A stretch of DNA of 64,000 nt from Corynebacterium yudongzhengii (lineage in GTDB: Bacteria; Actinomycetota; Actinomycetes; Mycobacteriales; Mycobacteriaceae). Position 1 is the stretch's first letter; each line of letters begins with the position of its first letter. The stretch covers positions 2,418,001 through 2,482,000 of the forward strand of contig NZ_CP026947.1 of the NCBI RefSeq assembly GCF_003065405.1. Reading direction: 5' to 3'. The translations under genes and the position numbers were made by a program. Positions 38,894 to 48,478 of the stretch are shown here, one piece after another. A model generated the notes under the pieces. The model was not told the origin of the DNA. It searched no databases and saw only the letters and a program-made list of their open reading frames with translations.

Positions 38894-39976
38894 TCATGCC
38901 GGGAGCTCTAAAACCGTGGTCCACTGCCCGATTCTTGCCCCGGCCTCCAGGCGCCCGCCGAGGTGAGCTGCGCGTTCGCTCAAATCGCGCAGCCCTCGGT
39001 GCGTGGACATGTCCTGGTCGGTGTGTTCGGGTACTGGGTCGGTGTCGTTGGTGATTTCGAGGAGGTAGTGGCCGTCGTGGACCACGTGGTGGATGATGAC
39101 CGCGCTGCCCGCCGGGGCGTATTTGATGATGTTGGTGGCCACCTCGCGCACGAAGTCCTCCACCAACGCGCGGGCATCGGTGGTGAGCACCACGGACGGC
39201 GCCGTGTTGGCGCGGACGTCGAAGCCATGGGAGCTGAGGCGTCGATACTCGTCGCTGAAGACGGCCTCGGCCGGGGTGAACTCGCGCTCCAGGCTCTCGG
39301 TGTCGGAGGATTCCAGCACGCGGATGAGCTCGCGGACCTGCCCCATCGAGCGCCGCGAATCCTCGATGATGGCGCGCAGCTGGAGCTCTTTCTCCGGATC
39401 GCCGCCCGCCTGCTTGAGGCCCAGGACCTCGGCGCGGACGATGACGTTCGTCAGCGAGGCCGCCACCGAATCGTGCAGGGCACGGGCGAGCTCGGCGCGG
39501 CGGCGTCGATAGTTCTCCGCCATCTGGGCGCGGACCTGCTCGCGCTGGCGCACGATGCGGCCGACGAGCACCGCCAGCAAGAGGACGACGACCCAGACGC
39601 TCACGGCGACGGGGTCGGTGATCCAGGCGCTTTGGTTAGTATCGAAAAGCCCCAGCACCGTGATGACGGGGACGAACCAGACGGTGTGGATGATCGGCAG
39701 GCGGCAGGCGACGACCAGGCACATGATCGGCGCGAGCAGGATGTCGATGAGGCTGGTCAGCTCGGGGTGAATGATCGCGACGACGAATGCCACGACGAAC
39801 AACACCGCGCTCATCAGCGGGCGCCAGTTCGCCGCCGCCAGCAGGCCGATGAGGCACAAGGTCAAGATGATGCCGGCGAGCGGGTAGGCGAAAACGCTGC
39901 CGACGGCGATGACGAGAACCGCCACCACAGCCAGCAGCGTCAGATAGACCGTGCGGAGAGACTTGTTGAGTGCCAC
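38894..39976 (-). CDS. Sensor histidine kinase, polytopic, HisKA_3 type
   Basis: This is a 360-residue kinase. Residues 8-140 hold five or six membrane helices with short loops and no extracytoplasmic domain, so any ligand must bind within the membrane or at its surface. The dimerisation domain has RALHDSVAASLTNV with phospho-acceptor His168. The ATPase domain has REVATNIIKYAP (N box) and HRGLRDLSERAAHLGG (G box). The GTG start has no clear ribosome site. The order secreted protein - kinase - peptide - regulator on one strand suggests one functional unit. Confidence 0.9.
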   Translation of the reverse strand: MALNKSLRTVYLTLLAVVAVLVIAVGSVFAYPLAGIILTLCLIGLLAAANWRPLMSAVLFVVAFVVAIIHPELTSLIDILLAPIMCLVVACRLPIIHTVWFVPVITVLGLFDTNQSAWITDPVAVSVWVVVLLLAVLVGRIVRQREQVRAQMAENYRRRRAELARALHDSVAASLTNVIVRAEVLGLKQAGGDPEKELQLRAIIEDSRRSMGQVRELIRVLESSDTESLEREFTPAEAVFSDEYRRLSSHGFDVRANTAPSVVLTTDARALVEDFVREVATNIIKYAPAGSAVIIHHVVHDGHYLLEITNDTDPVPEHTDQDMSTHRGLRDLSERAAHLGGRLEAGARIGQWTTVLELPA

Positions 39977-40064
39977 GTTCGTAAGCGCCCTCTACTCAGC
40001 ATCGACTAGAAATGTTCACCAATTCTAGCCAGAGGGCGCCCGCGGCGTCTGCCTCACGTACTCC

Positions 40065-41312
40065 TTAGAAGCGACCGGAGTGCTTCTTGCCGCCATCGGT
40101 GTAGGTGATGTCGGCGGAGTTGACGTTCCAGTCGTTGTCGGTGGAGGTATCGCCGGCGGCACGGCCGATCTGGGTCACGGTGATGTCGTTGATGATGCGG
40201 CCGCGGGAGGTGTTGCCGTCGCCGAAGTTGAGGTTGCCCAGCAGGACCTCCTGGCCCGGGTCGATCGGGTTCGACAGGGTGACCTCGAAGACGCGGGTGG
40301 AAGAGGCCTTGTCGAAGCCCAAGTCCTGGACGTGAGCGCCGTTGAAGCGGCCAGCGGTGTTCAGGCGGTCAACGCCCTCCGGGCCCTCCACGGTGCCGAC
40401 CTCGACGCGGAAGCGGACGGGGTTCTGGGAGACGTCGTAACGCTCGGTGCCGACGTTCTTGACGCGCAGGGCGACGACGCCAGCGAAGCCCTCCGACTTG
40501 CCGGCGGCGGTGGTCAGGCGGGGCTCGAGGTCGAGGGCCTCGTTGGCCTCAACGTCGGAGAAGTCCGGAGCCTCGGTGCCGCGGACCGGCTCGACCTTGT
40601 TGAACTCGGGGTGCTCCGGGCCGCCCTTGTCGCGCGGGGCGTCGGCCGGGTCGTCGTAAATCGAGACCTGGACCTCGTTCTTCATCGGGGCGAGGGCGCT
40701 CCAGGCGGTCGGGGTGGACCAGGTGCCGTTGGCCTTGCAGAACTGCTGGACGCCGGACATGTGCAGCACGCGGAAGCCGTAGGTGGCCTCACCGGTGTGG
40801 CCGGCCGGGACGTCGTAGGGGCCGATGGTCTGGCCGGCGGTCCAGGACAGCTCGTAGGCGAAGTCGGCGCCGATGTTGCTGGCGATCTCATGCGAGATGC
40901 CGGCCTCGGAGTTGTCGTCCTTGACGCCGAGGTTGGCGCTGGTGGTCTGGGCGTAGCCGCCGTTGACGCTCAGGGAGACCGACTGGGTGCGGTTGAGGTC
41001 CTGGGTCAGCGGGATGGTGCCGTTGGAGGTGTTGGTGGTGGAGATGGTGCCGGCCGGGGTGAAGTTGTCGGTCACCTTGTAGACGGTGGTGCGGAAGTCC
41101 TCACCAGAGTTGCAGACGGGCTCCGGGTTGAGCACGTTGGCGCGCAGGTGGTCCGAGCCGTGGTAGGTGTGGACGATCGGCAGCTTCGGGTTGAGCTTCG
41201 GGGTCTCCGGGTAGGTGTGCTCGATGGTCTCGGCGTTGGCGATACCGGTGCCGACGGTCAGGGCCATGGTGGCAGCCGCGAGGAACGCGGCGGCGCGGGA
41301 AGTGCGGGTCAT
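40065..41312 (-). CDS. Large secreted beta-rich protein, aerolysin-like pattern
   Basis: This is a 415-residue exported protein with a signal peptide ending GTGIANA|ETIEH. Residues 60-190 alternate Ser/Thr with hydrophobics (TPAGTISTTNTSNGTIPLT, QSVSLSVNGGYAQTTSANLG, SEAGISHEIASNIGADFAYELSWTA), then QTIGPYDVPAGHTGEATYGF. This succession is what aerolysin/ETX-MTX2 beta-pore proteins show around their insertion hairpin; it is a pattern match only. Two Cys occur in this region. The C-terminal half (about 230-415) looks like a separate beta-sandwich with charged loops. AAGGAG lies 12 nt before the ATG. It is upstream of the kinase-peptide-regulator set, same strand, 88 bp away. Confidence 0.7.
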   Translation of the reverse strand: MTRTSRAAAFLAAATMALTVGTGIANAETIEHTYPETPKLNPKLPIVHTYHGSDHLRANVLNPEPVCNSGEDFRTTVYKVTDNFTPAGTISTTNTSNGTIPLTQDLNRTQSVSLSVNGGYAQTTSANLGVKDDNSEAGISHEIASNIGADFAYELSWTAGQTIGPYDVPAGHTGEATYGFRVLHMSGVQQFCKANGTWSTPTAWSALAPMKNEVQVSIYDDPADAPRDKGGPEHPEFNKVEPVRGTEAPDFSDVEANEALDLEPRLTTAAGKSEGFAGVVALRVKNVGTERYDVSQNPVRFRVEVGTVEGPEGVDRLNTAGRFNGAHVQDLGFDKASSTRVFEVTLSNPIDPGQEVLLGNLNFGDGNTSRGRIINDITVTQIGRAAGDTSTDNDWNVNSADITYTDGGKKHSGRF

Positions 41313-41489
41313 GATGGACGAATTCTCCTTGTCTAGGTCTCGGTGTCCTGTGGGCATCCTGAAAGGGAATATCTAGGAGGCTAACCCTGCACACAGGCGC
41401 TGAACAGGGTCAACAGCAAGGAGGGAACGAAAGTACCCAATTTTCCCGCAGCCGGGGGCAGATTCTGGTCCAGGTGTGACTTATGTGAC

Positions 41490-42314
41490 TTATACGTTCT
41501 GGCAACGCGCGTTCTGGCAACGCGGGCAATAAAACAGATTCCGACCCTGCAGCATCGTGTGCTCGATCTCCGTACCGCAGATCAAGCACGGATCGCCGGC
41601 CCGGCGGTAGACGTAAACCTCGCCGCCGTGCTCGTCGATACGCGGCGGCCGGCCCATGGCCTCCGGGCGGTGCTCGTCGCGCACCGTGTCGATGCGCCCC
41701 GTTTCTTCCCCGACACGCATCGTGGCCACCAGGTCCTCCCAGATCGCTGTGAGCTCTTTTTCGCTGAGCTGGTTGGCCGGGGTAAAAGGAGAAATCCCGA
41801 GGCGAAACAGGGTCTCCGCGCGGTAGATGTTGCCCACCCCCGCATACACCGACTGATCCATCAGCACGGCAGCGATCGAACGCCGAGTGCGCCGGGCGGT
41901 GGCGGTGACTTTCGCCGGATCGGCATCGGCGCGCAGGGGGTCCTCGCCCGAGCGCTCGCGTATCGACTCGGCCTCACCGGGTTCGAGCAGCCGGCAGGCC
42001 TGCGGTCCACGCAGGTGCGCCGCGAGCGTCTCCGCGTGGTTGAGGATGCGCAGGCGGATCTGGCCTTTCTGCGTCACCGGATCCTCGAAACGAAACGTGC
42101 CGATCAGCCCCAGGTGCACGTACACGCTCGGGGCGTTAACGAAGTGCAGGAACAGGTGTTTGCCCAGGGCTTCGGCGATATCGAGGAGGTGTCCGTCGAG
42201 AAGCGCCGCCTGGTCGGCGAAACGCCCCTGCGGGCTGGTGACGGTGAGCCCGCCATCGCGGAAATCGCGGTTGAGCCTCGTGGCGAGGCGGTGGAGGACG
42301 TGACCCTCGGGCAT
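41490..42314 (-). CDS. nei: Fpg/Nei-family DNA glycosylase (endonuclease VIII-like)
   Basis: This is a 274-residue base-excision repair enzyme with the catalytic N-terminus PEGHVLHRLA (Pro1 after Met removal, Glu2), which opens oxidised-base sites and cuts the backbone. The helix-two-turn-helix region is DQSVYAGVGNIYRAETLFRLGISP, and the zinc finger is CLICGTEIEHTMLQGRNLFYCPRC. PEGH rather than PELP supports Nei over Fpg. The last residues RCQNARCQNV come from a 15-bp tandem duplication and add a Cys after the finger. ATG chosen with AGGTGA 5 nt upstream. It is divergent from the DUF1846 gene. Confidence 0.92.
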   Translation of the reverse strand: MPEGHVLHRLATRLNRDFRDGGLTVTSPQGRFADQAALLDGHLLDIAEALGKHLFLHFVNAPSVYVHLGLIGTFRFEDPVTQKGQIRLRILNHAETLAAHLRGPQACRLLEPGEAESIRERSGEDPLRADADPAKVTATARRTRRSIAAVLMDQSVYAGVGNIYRAETLFRLGISPFTPANQLSEKELTAIWEDLVATMRVGEETGRIDTVRDEHRPEAMGRPPRIDEHGGEVYVYRRAGDPCLICGTEIEHTMLQGRNLFYCPRCQNARCQNV

Positions 42315-42405
42315 ATCTGTCACCTAATAGATCGTTGGAACGGCGGACACTACTATGGCAGTGTTCACCCTACGACCCGCCTCGCCGCAGCAAGGAAGTG
42401 CACCC

Positions 42406-43905
42406 ATGGACCGGAAGCTCGGATTCGACCGCGAACGCTACATCACCCTCCAGTCAGAGCACATCAACGCCCGCCGGGAGGAGATCGGCGGCAAGCTCTA
42501 CCTCGAAATGGGCGGGAAGCTTTTCGACGACCACCACGCCGCCCGCGTCCTGCCCGGCTTCACGCCGGACAACAAGATCGAGATGCTCGAGCAGATCCGC
42601 GACGACGTCGAGATCATCATCTGCATCAACTCCCACGACTTGGAACGCGGCAAGGTGCGCGCCGACCTGGGCATCCCCTACGACGAAGACACGCTGCGGC
42701 TTATCGACGTCTTCCGCGACCGTGGATTCCTCGTCGACCACGTCGTGATGACCCAGTTCGAAGACGGCAACCAGCGCGCCTGGGAATTCAAAGAACGCCT
42801 GGAGAACCTGGGCCTGAAAGTCTCACGCCACTTCGTCATCGAGGGCTACCCCTCCAACATCGACAAGGTGGTCTCCGACGAGGGCCTCGGGCGCAACGAG
42901 TGGGTGGAGACGAGCCGAGACGTCATCGTCGTCACCGCGCCCGGGCCGGGCTCCGGGAAGCTCGCCACCAGTTTGAGCCAGGTCTACCAGGACAATCAGC
43001 GCGGCATTAAGGCCGGCTACGCGAAGTTCGAGACCTTCCCCGTCTGGAACCTACCGCTCGAGCACCCGGTCAACCTCGCCTACGAGGCCGCGACCGTCGA
43101 CCTCAACGACTCCAACGTCATCGACCCCTTCCACCTCAAAGCCCACGGCGAATACACGGTCAACTACAACCGCGACGTCGAGGCCTTCCCGCTGCTCAAG
43201 TCCATCCTGGCGCGCGTCACCGGTACCGAGCCCTACCAGTCGCCCACCGACATGGGCGTGAACATGGTGGGCAACTGCATCATCGACGACGAGGTCTGCC
43301 GCGAAGCCAGCATCCAGGAAATCATCCGCCGCTACTACCGCGCGCTTGTCGACGAGCGCCGCCTCGACACCGACGACCGCACCTATTCCGACCGCGCCGC
43401 CGTCGTCATGGCGAAGGCCGACTGCTCCACAGCCGACCGCGCGGTGGTCGCCCCCGCGCTCGAGATCGAAGAACGCACCGGCGGCCTACCCGGCTCGGCG
43501 ATGCAGCTCCACGACGGCACCATCGTCACCGGCAAGACCACCGAACTGCTCGGCTGCTCCGCCGGCATGCTGCTCAACGCTCTGAAGCACCTCGCCGGCA
43601 TCGACCGAGAGCTGCACCTGCTCTCGCCGTCGTCGATCGAGCCGATCCAGACGCTCAAGACTCAACACCTGGGCTCGCAGAACCCGCGCCTGCACACCGA
43701 CGAGGTGCTCATCGCCTTAAGCGTGTCCGCCGCGGACTCCCCGGAAGCCCAGCGCGCCCTGGCTGAGCTGCGGAATCTGCGCGGCACCGACGCGCACACC
43801 TCCACGATCCTCGGTCCCGTCGACGAAGGGATCTTCCGCAACTTAGGCGTCAACGTCACCTCCGAGCCGCGGTACTGGAAGAAGCGTCTGTACCGGAAGC
43901 GGTAG
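42406..43905 (+). CDS. DUF1846 (UPF0371) family protein
   Basis: This is a 499-residue protein of the uncharacterised UPF0371 family, soluble, with a conserved central [17 protein letters not shown] (nucleotide-binding-like loop) and [20 protein letters not shown]. The start is set by AAGGAAG 7 nt before [12 protein letters not shown]. Length matches the family. The function is unknown; members occur in many Firmicutes and actinobacteria. It is divergent from nei, and the downstream 410 bp hold a duplicated 101-bp element. Confidence 0.9.
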   Translation: MDRKLGFDRERYITLQSEHINARREEIGGKLYLEMGGKLFDDHHAARVLPGFTPDNKIEMLEQIRDDVEIIICINSHDLERGKVRADLGIPYDEDTLRLIDVFRDRGFLVDHVVMTQFEDGNQRAWEFKERLENLGLKVSRHFVIEGYPSNIDKVVSDEGLGRNEWVETSRDVIVVTAPGPGSGKLATSLSQVYQDNQRGIKAGYAKFETFPVWNLPLEHPVNLAYEAATVDLNDSNVIDPFHLKAHGEYTVNYNRDVEAFPLLKSILARVTGTEPYQSPTDMGVNMVGNCIIDDEVCREASIQEIIRRYYRALVDERRLDTDDRTYSDRAAVVMAKADCSTADRAVVAPALEIEERTGGLPGSAMQLHDGTIVTGKTTELLGCSAGMLLNALKHLAGIDRELHLLSPSSIEPIQTLKTQHLGSQNPRLHTDEVLIALSVSAADSPEAQRALAELRNLRGTDAHTSTILGPVDEGIFRNLGVNVTSEPRYWKKRLYRKR

Positions 43906-43953
43906 GCGTTGTTGTTTTTACGCATAGCGCGCTAGGGCTGCCTCCATGCGGCG

Positions 43954-44054
43954 CTAGCGCTGGTCGAAAGGAGTCACCCCTAAAGGGGTCCTGATTTCGA
44001 CCGCGCGAGACTCCTTTCTATGGGGCTGATTTCGACCAGCGGTAGCGCAACACG
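43954..44054 (+). repeat. 101-bp repeat, copy 1
   Basis: It starts CTAGCGCTGGTCGAAAGGAG and ends TTTCGACCAGCGGTAGCG-CAACACG, so its ends form an inverted repeat (CTGGTCGAAA/TTTCGACCAG). Copy 2 is 220 bp away and differs at only a few bases. No gene lies between. Confidence 0.8.
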
Positions 44055-44173
44055 CAGGCCTGGCCAGGGCGTGGGGATTGCTGCCTGACTCTCGGCCACA
44101 CCAGACCCATCCGCCCCATCAGCTCCCCCGGCAAACTCGCACGGTCTGCTAGCACCCTCCCGGCGATAGCGCC

Positions 44174-44274
44174 CTAGCGCTGGTCGAAAGGAGTCGCCCC
44201 TAAAGGAGTCCTGGTTTCGACCGCGCGAGACTCCTTTCTATGGGGCTGATTTCGACCAGCGGTAGCGCAACACG
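44174..44274 (+). repeat. 101-bp repeat, copy 2
   Basis: Same structure as the copy at 43954: inverted ends CTGGTCGAAA/TTTCGACCAG and an inner GAGACTCCTTTC-type arm that can pair with GAAAGGAGTC. It lies 41 bp upstream of nnr and so includes part of its promoter region. The 120 bp between the copies holds nothing I can identify. Confidence 0.8.
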
Positions 44275-44315
44275 AGCAAGCACAACCCACCCCAGAGCGC
44301 ACTACCCTGGGCACC

Positions 44316-45873
44316 ATGCCACTTAACGCGTTCACTTATACCGCCGATCAGGTTCGCGCGGCGGAGGAGCCTTTGCTCGCTACGCAGCGCGAACCGGACC
44401 AGCTCATGCGCTCCGCCGCGCACGCCGTGGCCGTAGCCGCCGGCACGCTCCTCCCCCACAACCACAACCACAACCACGCCCACCCCCGCGTCCTGGTCCT
44501 CGCCGGCTCGGGCGGCAACGGCGGAGACGCCCTCTATGCCATGGCAGAGTTGCTGGAATCTACGCCCCTCAACGTCGAGGTGATTCTGACCAGCCGCAGC
44601 GGGAAAGTCCATGAACTCGCGCTCACGACCTGCAAGAACACCGGCGCGACCGTCGTCGACGAACCGAGCGGCACCTATGACCTGGTCATCGACGGGATCC
44701 TCGGCCTCGGCGGCGCCGGGGACCTGCGCGAGGACGCTGCGCGGCTGGTGCGGGCCGTCGATAAGCGAGCCGTCCTTAGTGTCGACGTACCCAGCGGCAT
44801 CGGCGCCGACGACCCCACCACTCCCCCGCCCCTGGCAGACGGCACCCCGACCCACGTCTCGGCGGACGTCACCGTGACCTTCGGCGGCTACCGCCTCGCC
44901 CACGGCCTCAGCGCGCACTGCGGCGAAGTGCTGCTCGCCGACCCGCACACGCATGCCGGCAACATCTCCGAGCACCTGCCAAAGTCGCACATCACGCTCA
45001 GCCGGGCCGCCACCCCTTCCCGCGACTACCCCGCTGAGCTGCGCACGCTGGCGTTTCCCGAGCTTCCAGACCTCACCCCCCGGGCTGAAGATGACAAGTA
45101 CTCGGGTGGGGTCGTCGGCATCTGTGCGGGCTCGCAGACCTATCCCGGCGCGGCGGTGCTGGCCACCACTGGCGCGGTGCGCACGACGAGCTCGATGGTT
45201 CGTTACGCGGGCCCGCAGGCCCTGGAGGTCGTGCGGGCGCTGCCGGAGGTCGTCGCCACCACCACCGTCGCTGAGGCCGGCCGGGTGCAGTCCTGGGTCT
45301 TCGGCCCCGGCTCGGGCACCGAGGATACGAACACCCTCGCAGACATACTCGCCACCGATCTTCCGGTACTTATCGACGCCGACGGCCTCACCCTGCTCAC
45401 CCACCACGAACCCTTGCGCGAGCAGGTGGCCCAGCGCACCGCCCCCCACCGTGCTCACGCCGCATCTGGGCGAATATGACCGGCTGGCAGAGGCGCTCGG
45501 CCTCGAGGCCGCGGAACTCAACCACGCGGAGAAGGCCCGGCGGCTCGCCCAAGAATTGGACTGCACCGTGCTGCTCAAGGGCCGGTTTACGGCCATCGCG
45601 GATGAAGAGGACGTACGTATCGTCGATACCGCCAGCTCCTGGGCCGCCACGCCCGGGTCGGGAGACGTCATGGCGGGTATGGCGGGGGCCGTCATGGCCC
45701 TGGTCACGGCCAGAAAAGGCGCCGAATATGCCACCGAGCCGCTCGCCGCGGCGGTGGCTCTGCACGCCCTGGCGGCGCGGATCTCTGCGCGCATGCCGGA
45801 GGGCTACGCGCCGACCTCAGCGAGCCGGATCGCCGAGGCCATCCCGCGCGCTAGTGCGCAACTGTCGAGATAG
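44316..45873 (+). pseudogene. nnr: Bifunctional NAD(P)HX epimerase/dehydratase, frameshifted at a C tract
   Basis: Two frames form one protein of about 518 residues that repairs hydrated NAD(P)H. The N-terminal epimerase (YjeF_N) has VLVLAGSGGNGGDALYAMAELL and IDGILGLGG; the C-terminal ADP/ATP-dependent dehydratase (carbohydrate-kinase fold) has SGGVVGICAGS, VFGPGSGTEDTN, LIDADGLTLL, then in the other frame VLTPHLGEYDRL, LLKGRFTAIAD and TPGSGDVMAGM. The frame breaks at CCCCCC (45442-45447): with one C fewer the reading is APTVLTPH, as expected. It may be a true mutation, an error, or phase-variable. TACCCT 7 nt before the ATG suggests leaderless start. The last 23 bp overlap the convergent ABC gene. 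Confidence 0.85.
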
Positions 45874-46540
45874 CGGTGGCGCGGCCGTCGATGACCTCGA
45901 CGACCTCGTCGAACATCTGCAGGTTCGAGCGATCATGGGTGACCACGACGCAGGCGAGGTTGAGGTCGTCGACAAGCGAGCGCAACAGCTCGAGCACCGA
46001 GCGCGAGCGCTCAGCGTCGAGGGCGCTGGTGGGCTCGTCGGCGAGTAGGAGCTCGGGGCTGGCCATGAGCGCGCGGGCGATGCCGACGCGCTGGCGCTGC
46101 CCGCCGGAGAGCTCCGTGATGCGGCGATCGGCGTGGTCGGCGAGGCCGACGGCGTCGAGAAGCTGCTCCGCCCGGTCGCGGCGCAGGGAGCGCCCGCGCA
46201 GGTGGTCGGTGACGAGCAGCTGGTCGCGGACGTTCATCGCGCCGATGAGGCCCGGGTTTTGGAAGATGAAGCCGATGTGTTCGCGCCGGATGCGGGTGCG
46301 CTCGGCGTCACTGGCGCCGTCGAGTCGCTCGCCGGCGACGGCGGCGCGCCCAGAGTCGGGGACGGTGAGCCCGCCGGCGACGGCCAGCAGCGTCGACTTG
46401 CCGGAGCCGGACTCGCCGACCACCGCGGTCATCGTGCCGCCGTGGGCCTCGAGGCGCGCGCGGTCGAGGGCGGTGATGGTCTCGGTGCCGTCGGGGTAGG
46501 TGACGGTGATGTCGTGTAGATCGAGAATCGGGGAGGTCAT
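45851..46540 (-). CDS. ABC transporter ATP-binding protein, MacB/LolD type
   Basis: This is a 229-residue ATPase: Walker A VVGESGSGKSTLL, Q-loop IFQNPGLIG, signature LSGGQRQRVGIARALM, Walker B LLLADEPTSALD, and H-loop VVVTHD. This subgroup pairs with FtsX-like permeases that move lipoproteins or peptides, or provide antibiotic resistance. It pairs with the permease 8 bp upstream. A divergent two-component system suggests sensor-regulated expression. Its 3' end overlaps nnr by 23 bp, an unusual convergent overlap. Confidence 0.93.
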   Translation of the reverse strand: MTSPILDLHDITVTYPDGTETITALDRARLEAHGGTMTAVVGESGSGKSTLLAVAGGLTVPDSGRAAVAGERLDGASDAERTRIRREHIGFIFQNPGLIGAMNVRDQLLVTDHLRGRSLRRDRAEQLLDAVGLADHADRRITELSGGQRQRVGIARALMASPELLLADEPTSALDAERSRSVLELLRSLVDDLNLACVVVTHDRSNLQMFDEVVEVIDGRATAISTVAH

Positions 46541-46548
46541 GGGTTCTC

Positions 46549-47577
46549 CTATGCGTTGAGGGCGACGAGGGGATCGACGCGGGTGACGCGTCGGGTGGCG
46601 AGCAGCGCGCCGAGCATGCCGAGGACGAAGACTCCGGCGGCCGGCAGCGCCACGGTGCTCACTGACATCTCGAAGGGGACGACGCCGGCCACCAGCCAGC
46701 CCAGCGCCCCGCCGATGCCGGCACCGAGCAGGGAGCCGACCAGCAAAACGAGGGCGGCCTGGCCGAGCGCGTCGCGGAACAGGTAGCCGGGGGTGGCGCC
46801 GAGGGCGCGCAGGACCGACAGATCGCGGGTGCGCTGGATGGTCCAGACCGTCAGGAAGGACACGATGACCAGCGCGGAGATGACATAGAGGAAGGCCTGG
46901 ATCATCTGCAGCGAGCCCTGCTCCGAGTCATAGGCGGGAAGCGCGGAGAAGGCCGCGGACTCGCTGAGGACGTCCGGGTCATCTTTTTCGATCTCGCCGT
47001 TCAGCACCAGCACGCTGCCGAGGATGCCGTGGTCAGCGCGGGTGACATCCCGCCAGGTCTGGGTGGATACCCACATGACAGGGGAGTGGGAGTAGTACTT
47101 GTCGGCGACGTTGTCCGCGATGGTCACGGGCTCGCCGCCGAGGCGGACGTCGGTGCCGGGGGAGGCGCCGTCGTCGAGAAGCTCTTGAGAAGCGACCGCC
47201 CCGGTGCGCGGGATGGCCGCTCCGCCGGCGACCTCCGTGCCTTCCGGCAGGCTCAACACAGCGACGTTGGTGCGGCCGTCGGGGGTATCTAGCGAGGTCT
47301 GCGCCGTGCCGAGCGGCAGGGCGTCGGTCGCGGGGCCCTCGTGCTCGGCGATGTCTTCGCGGGTGACGCGGGAGGAGGCGAAGGCGTGTTCGCCGTCGGA
47401 GGAATTGATCATAAAGGCATCCGCCTCTAGCGACTCGAGCGCCGAGGTGTTCTGCTTACCCAGCCCGCCGGTCAGCCCGGACAGCATGACCACGAGCAGC
47501 GTAATCAGCCCCACCACAGCAACAACGAGGCCGAAGCGGCCCTTGGCGTGAATGATGTCTCTCAGTGCCACAAACAT
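46549..47577 (-). CDS. FtsX-family ABC transporter permease
   Basis: This is a 342-residue membrane protein with four spans in the MacB/FtsX layout: span 1 at about 18-38 (LVVAVVGLITLLVVMLSGLTGG), a large extracytoplasmic domain (about 45-235), then three spans (about 240-335) ending VTRVDPLVALNA. AGGA is 3-4 nt before MFVALRDIIHAKGRFGL; a longer start lacks a site. It forms an ABC unit with the ATPase and is divergent from the interrupted kinase gene with 102 bp between starts, which probably holds both promoters. Confidence 0.9.
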   Translation of the reverse strand: MFVALRDIIHAKGRFGLVVAVVGLITLLVVMLSGLTGGLGKQNTSALESLEADAFMINSSDGEHAFASSRVTREDIAEHEGPATDALPLGTAQTSLDTPDGRTNVAVLSLPEGTEVAGGAAIPRTGAVASQELLDDGASPGTDVRLGGEPVTIADNVADKYYSHSPVMWVSTQTWRDVTRADHGILGSVLVLNGEIEKDDPDVLSESAAFSALPAYDSEQGSLQMIQAFLYVISALVIVSFLTVWTIQRTRDLSVLRALGATPGYLFRDALGQAALVLLVGSLLGAGIGGALGWLVAGVVPFEMSVSTVALPAAGVFVLGMLGALLATRRVTRVDPLVALNA

Positions 47578-48478
47578 GAGTCCTATCGTCGCGGCGCGGG
47601 CGCGATAAGTAATCGGCTCACAAGTCGAAACCCGAATCAACCGCACGGTTGATTACGGCTCGACCTCCCGCTCACTACGGTGGGCGTCGTGAAAGAACAA
47701 TCGCTTCCCGGCCTGCTCGCCTCGATGCGCATCAGCCTGCACGTGTTATTCGCCGGCCTGCTGCTCATCGGGCTGGCCACGGCGGCCACGGCCGGCACCG
47801 CCGGGGTAGCCACCTGGCTGTTGACCCCGGTGCTGGCGGCGGCGTATCTCGCGGGCACCGTCTTCGAGCACCGCATGGCGGGAAGCCACGCTTATCGACG
47901 ACTCCAGCGCCTCGCCCCCGCCTGGCTGGGCATCGTGCTGGCGATCTGGGTGGCGCTGGTCTTCGACGCCGCGCAGTTCATCTGGTTGCTGTTTCCGCTG
48001 GTCTTTCTGATTCTGCACGTGTTGCCGCCGGTTAGCGGGCACCTGGTGGTCCTCGCCGCCTGGTTGGTGGCGGTGGTGTTACCGCCGGCGACGGGGCAGT
48101 GGCCGGTGCAGGTCGCGGCGGTTCTCGGACCGCTCATCGGCACCCTGGCGGCAGTGGTGGGTTTCCGCTTCTACCAGCTCTTGCGTGCCGACGCCGTCGA
48201 GCAGCGCCGCATCGCCGAGACCCTGCGCGCGACCCGGCGCGAACTCGCCGTTACGGAGAACCGTGCCGGCCGGCTCGCCGAGCGCGAGCGGCTGGCCCGC
48301 GAGATCCACGACACCCTCGCCCAGGGCTTGAGCTCGATCGTGCTGCTCAGCCGGGCTGCCGGGCGCTCGCTGGAGGCCGGCCAGCCCGACACCGCCCGCA
48401 GCCAGGTCGCGGCGATCGAGGACACGGCGGCCGAAAATGGGGCTGATGCAGGAACGGGTGACAGGTTGGGTTTTCTGT

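Noticed and set aside
41313..41489. DtxR box upstream of the secreted protein (TAGGAGGCTAACC).
   Set aside because: Only about 10 of 19 consensus positions match.
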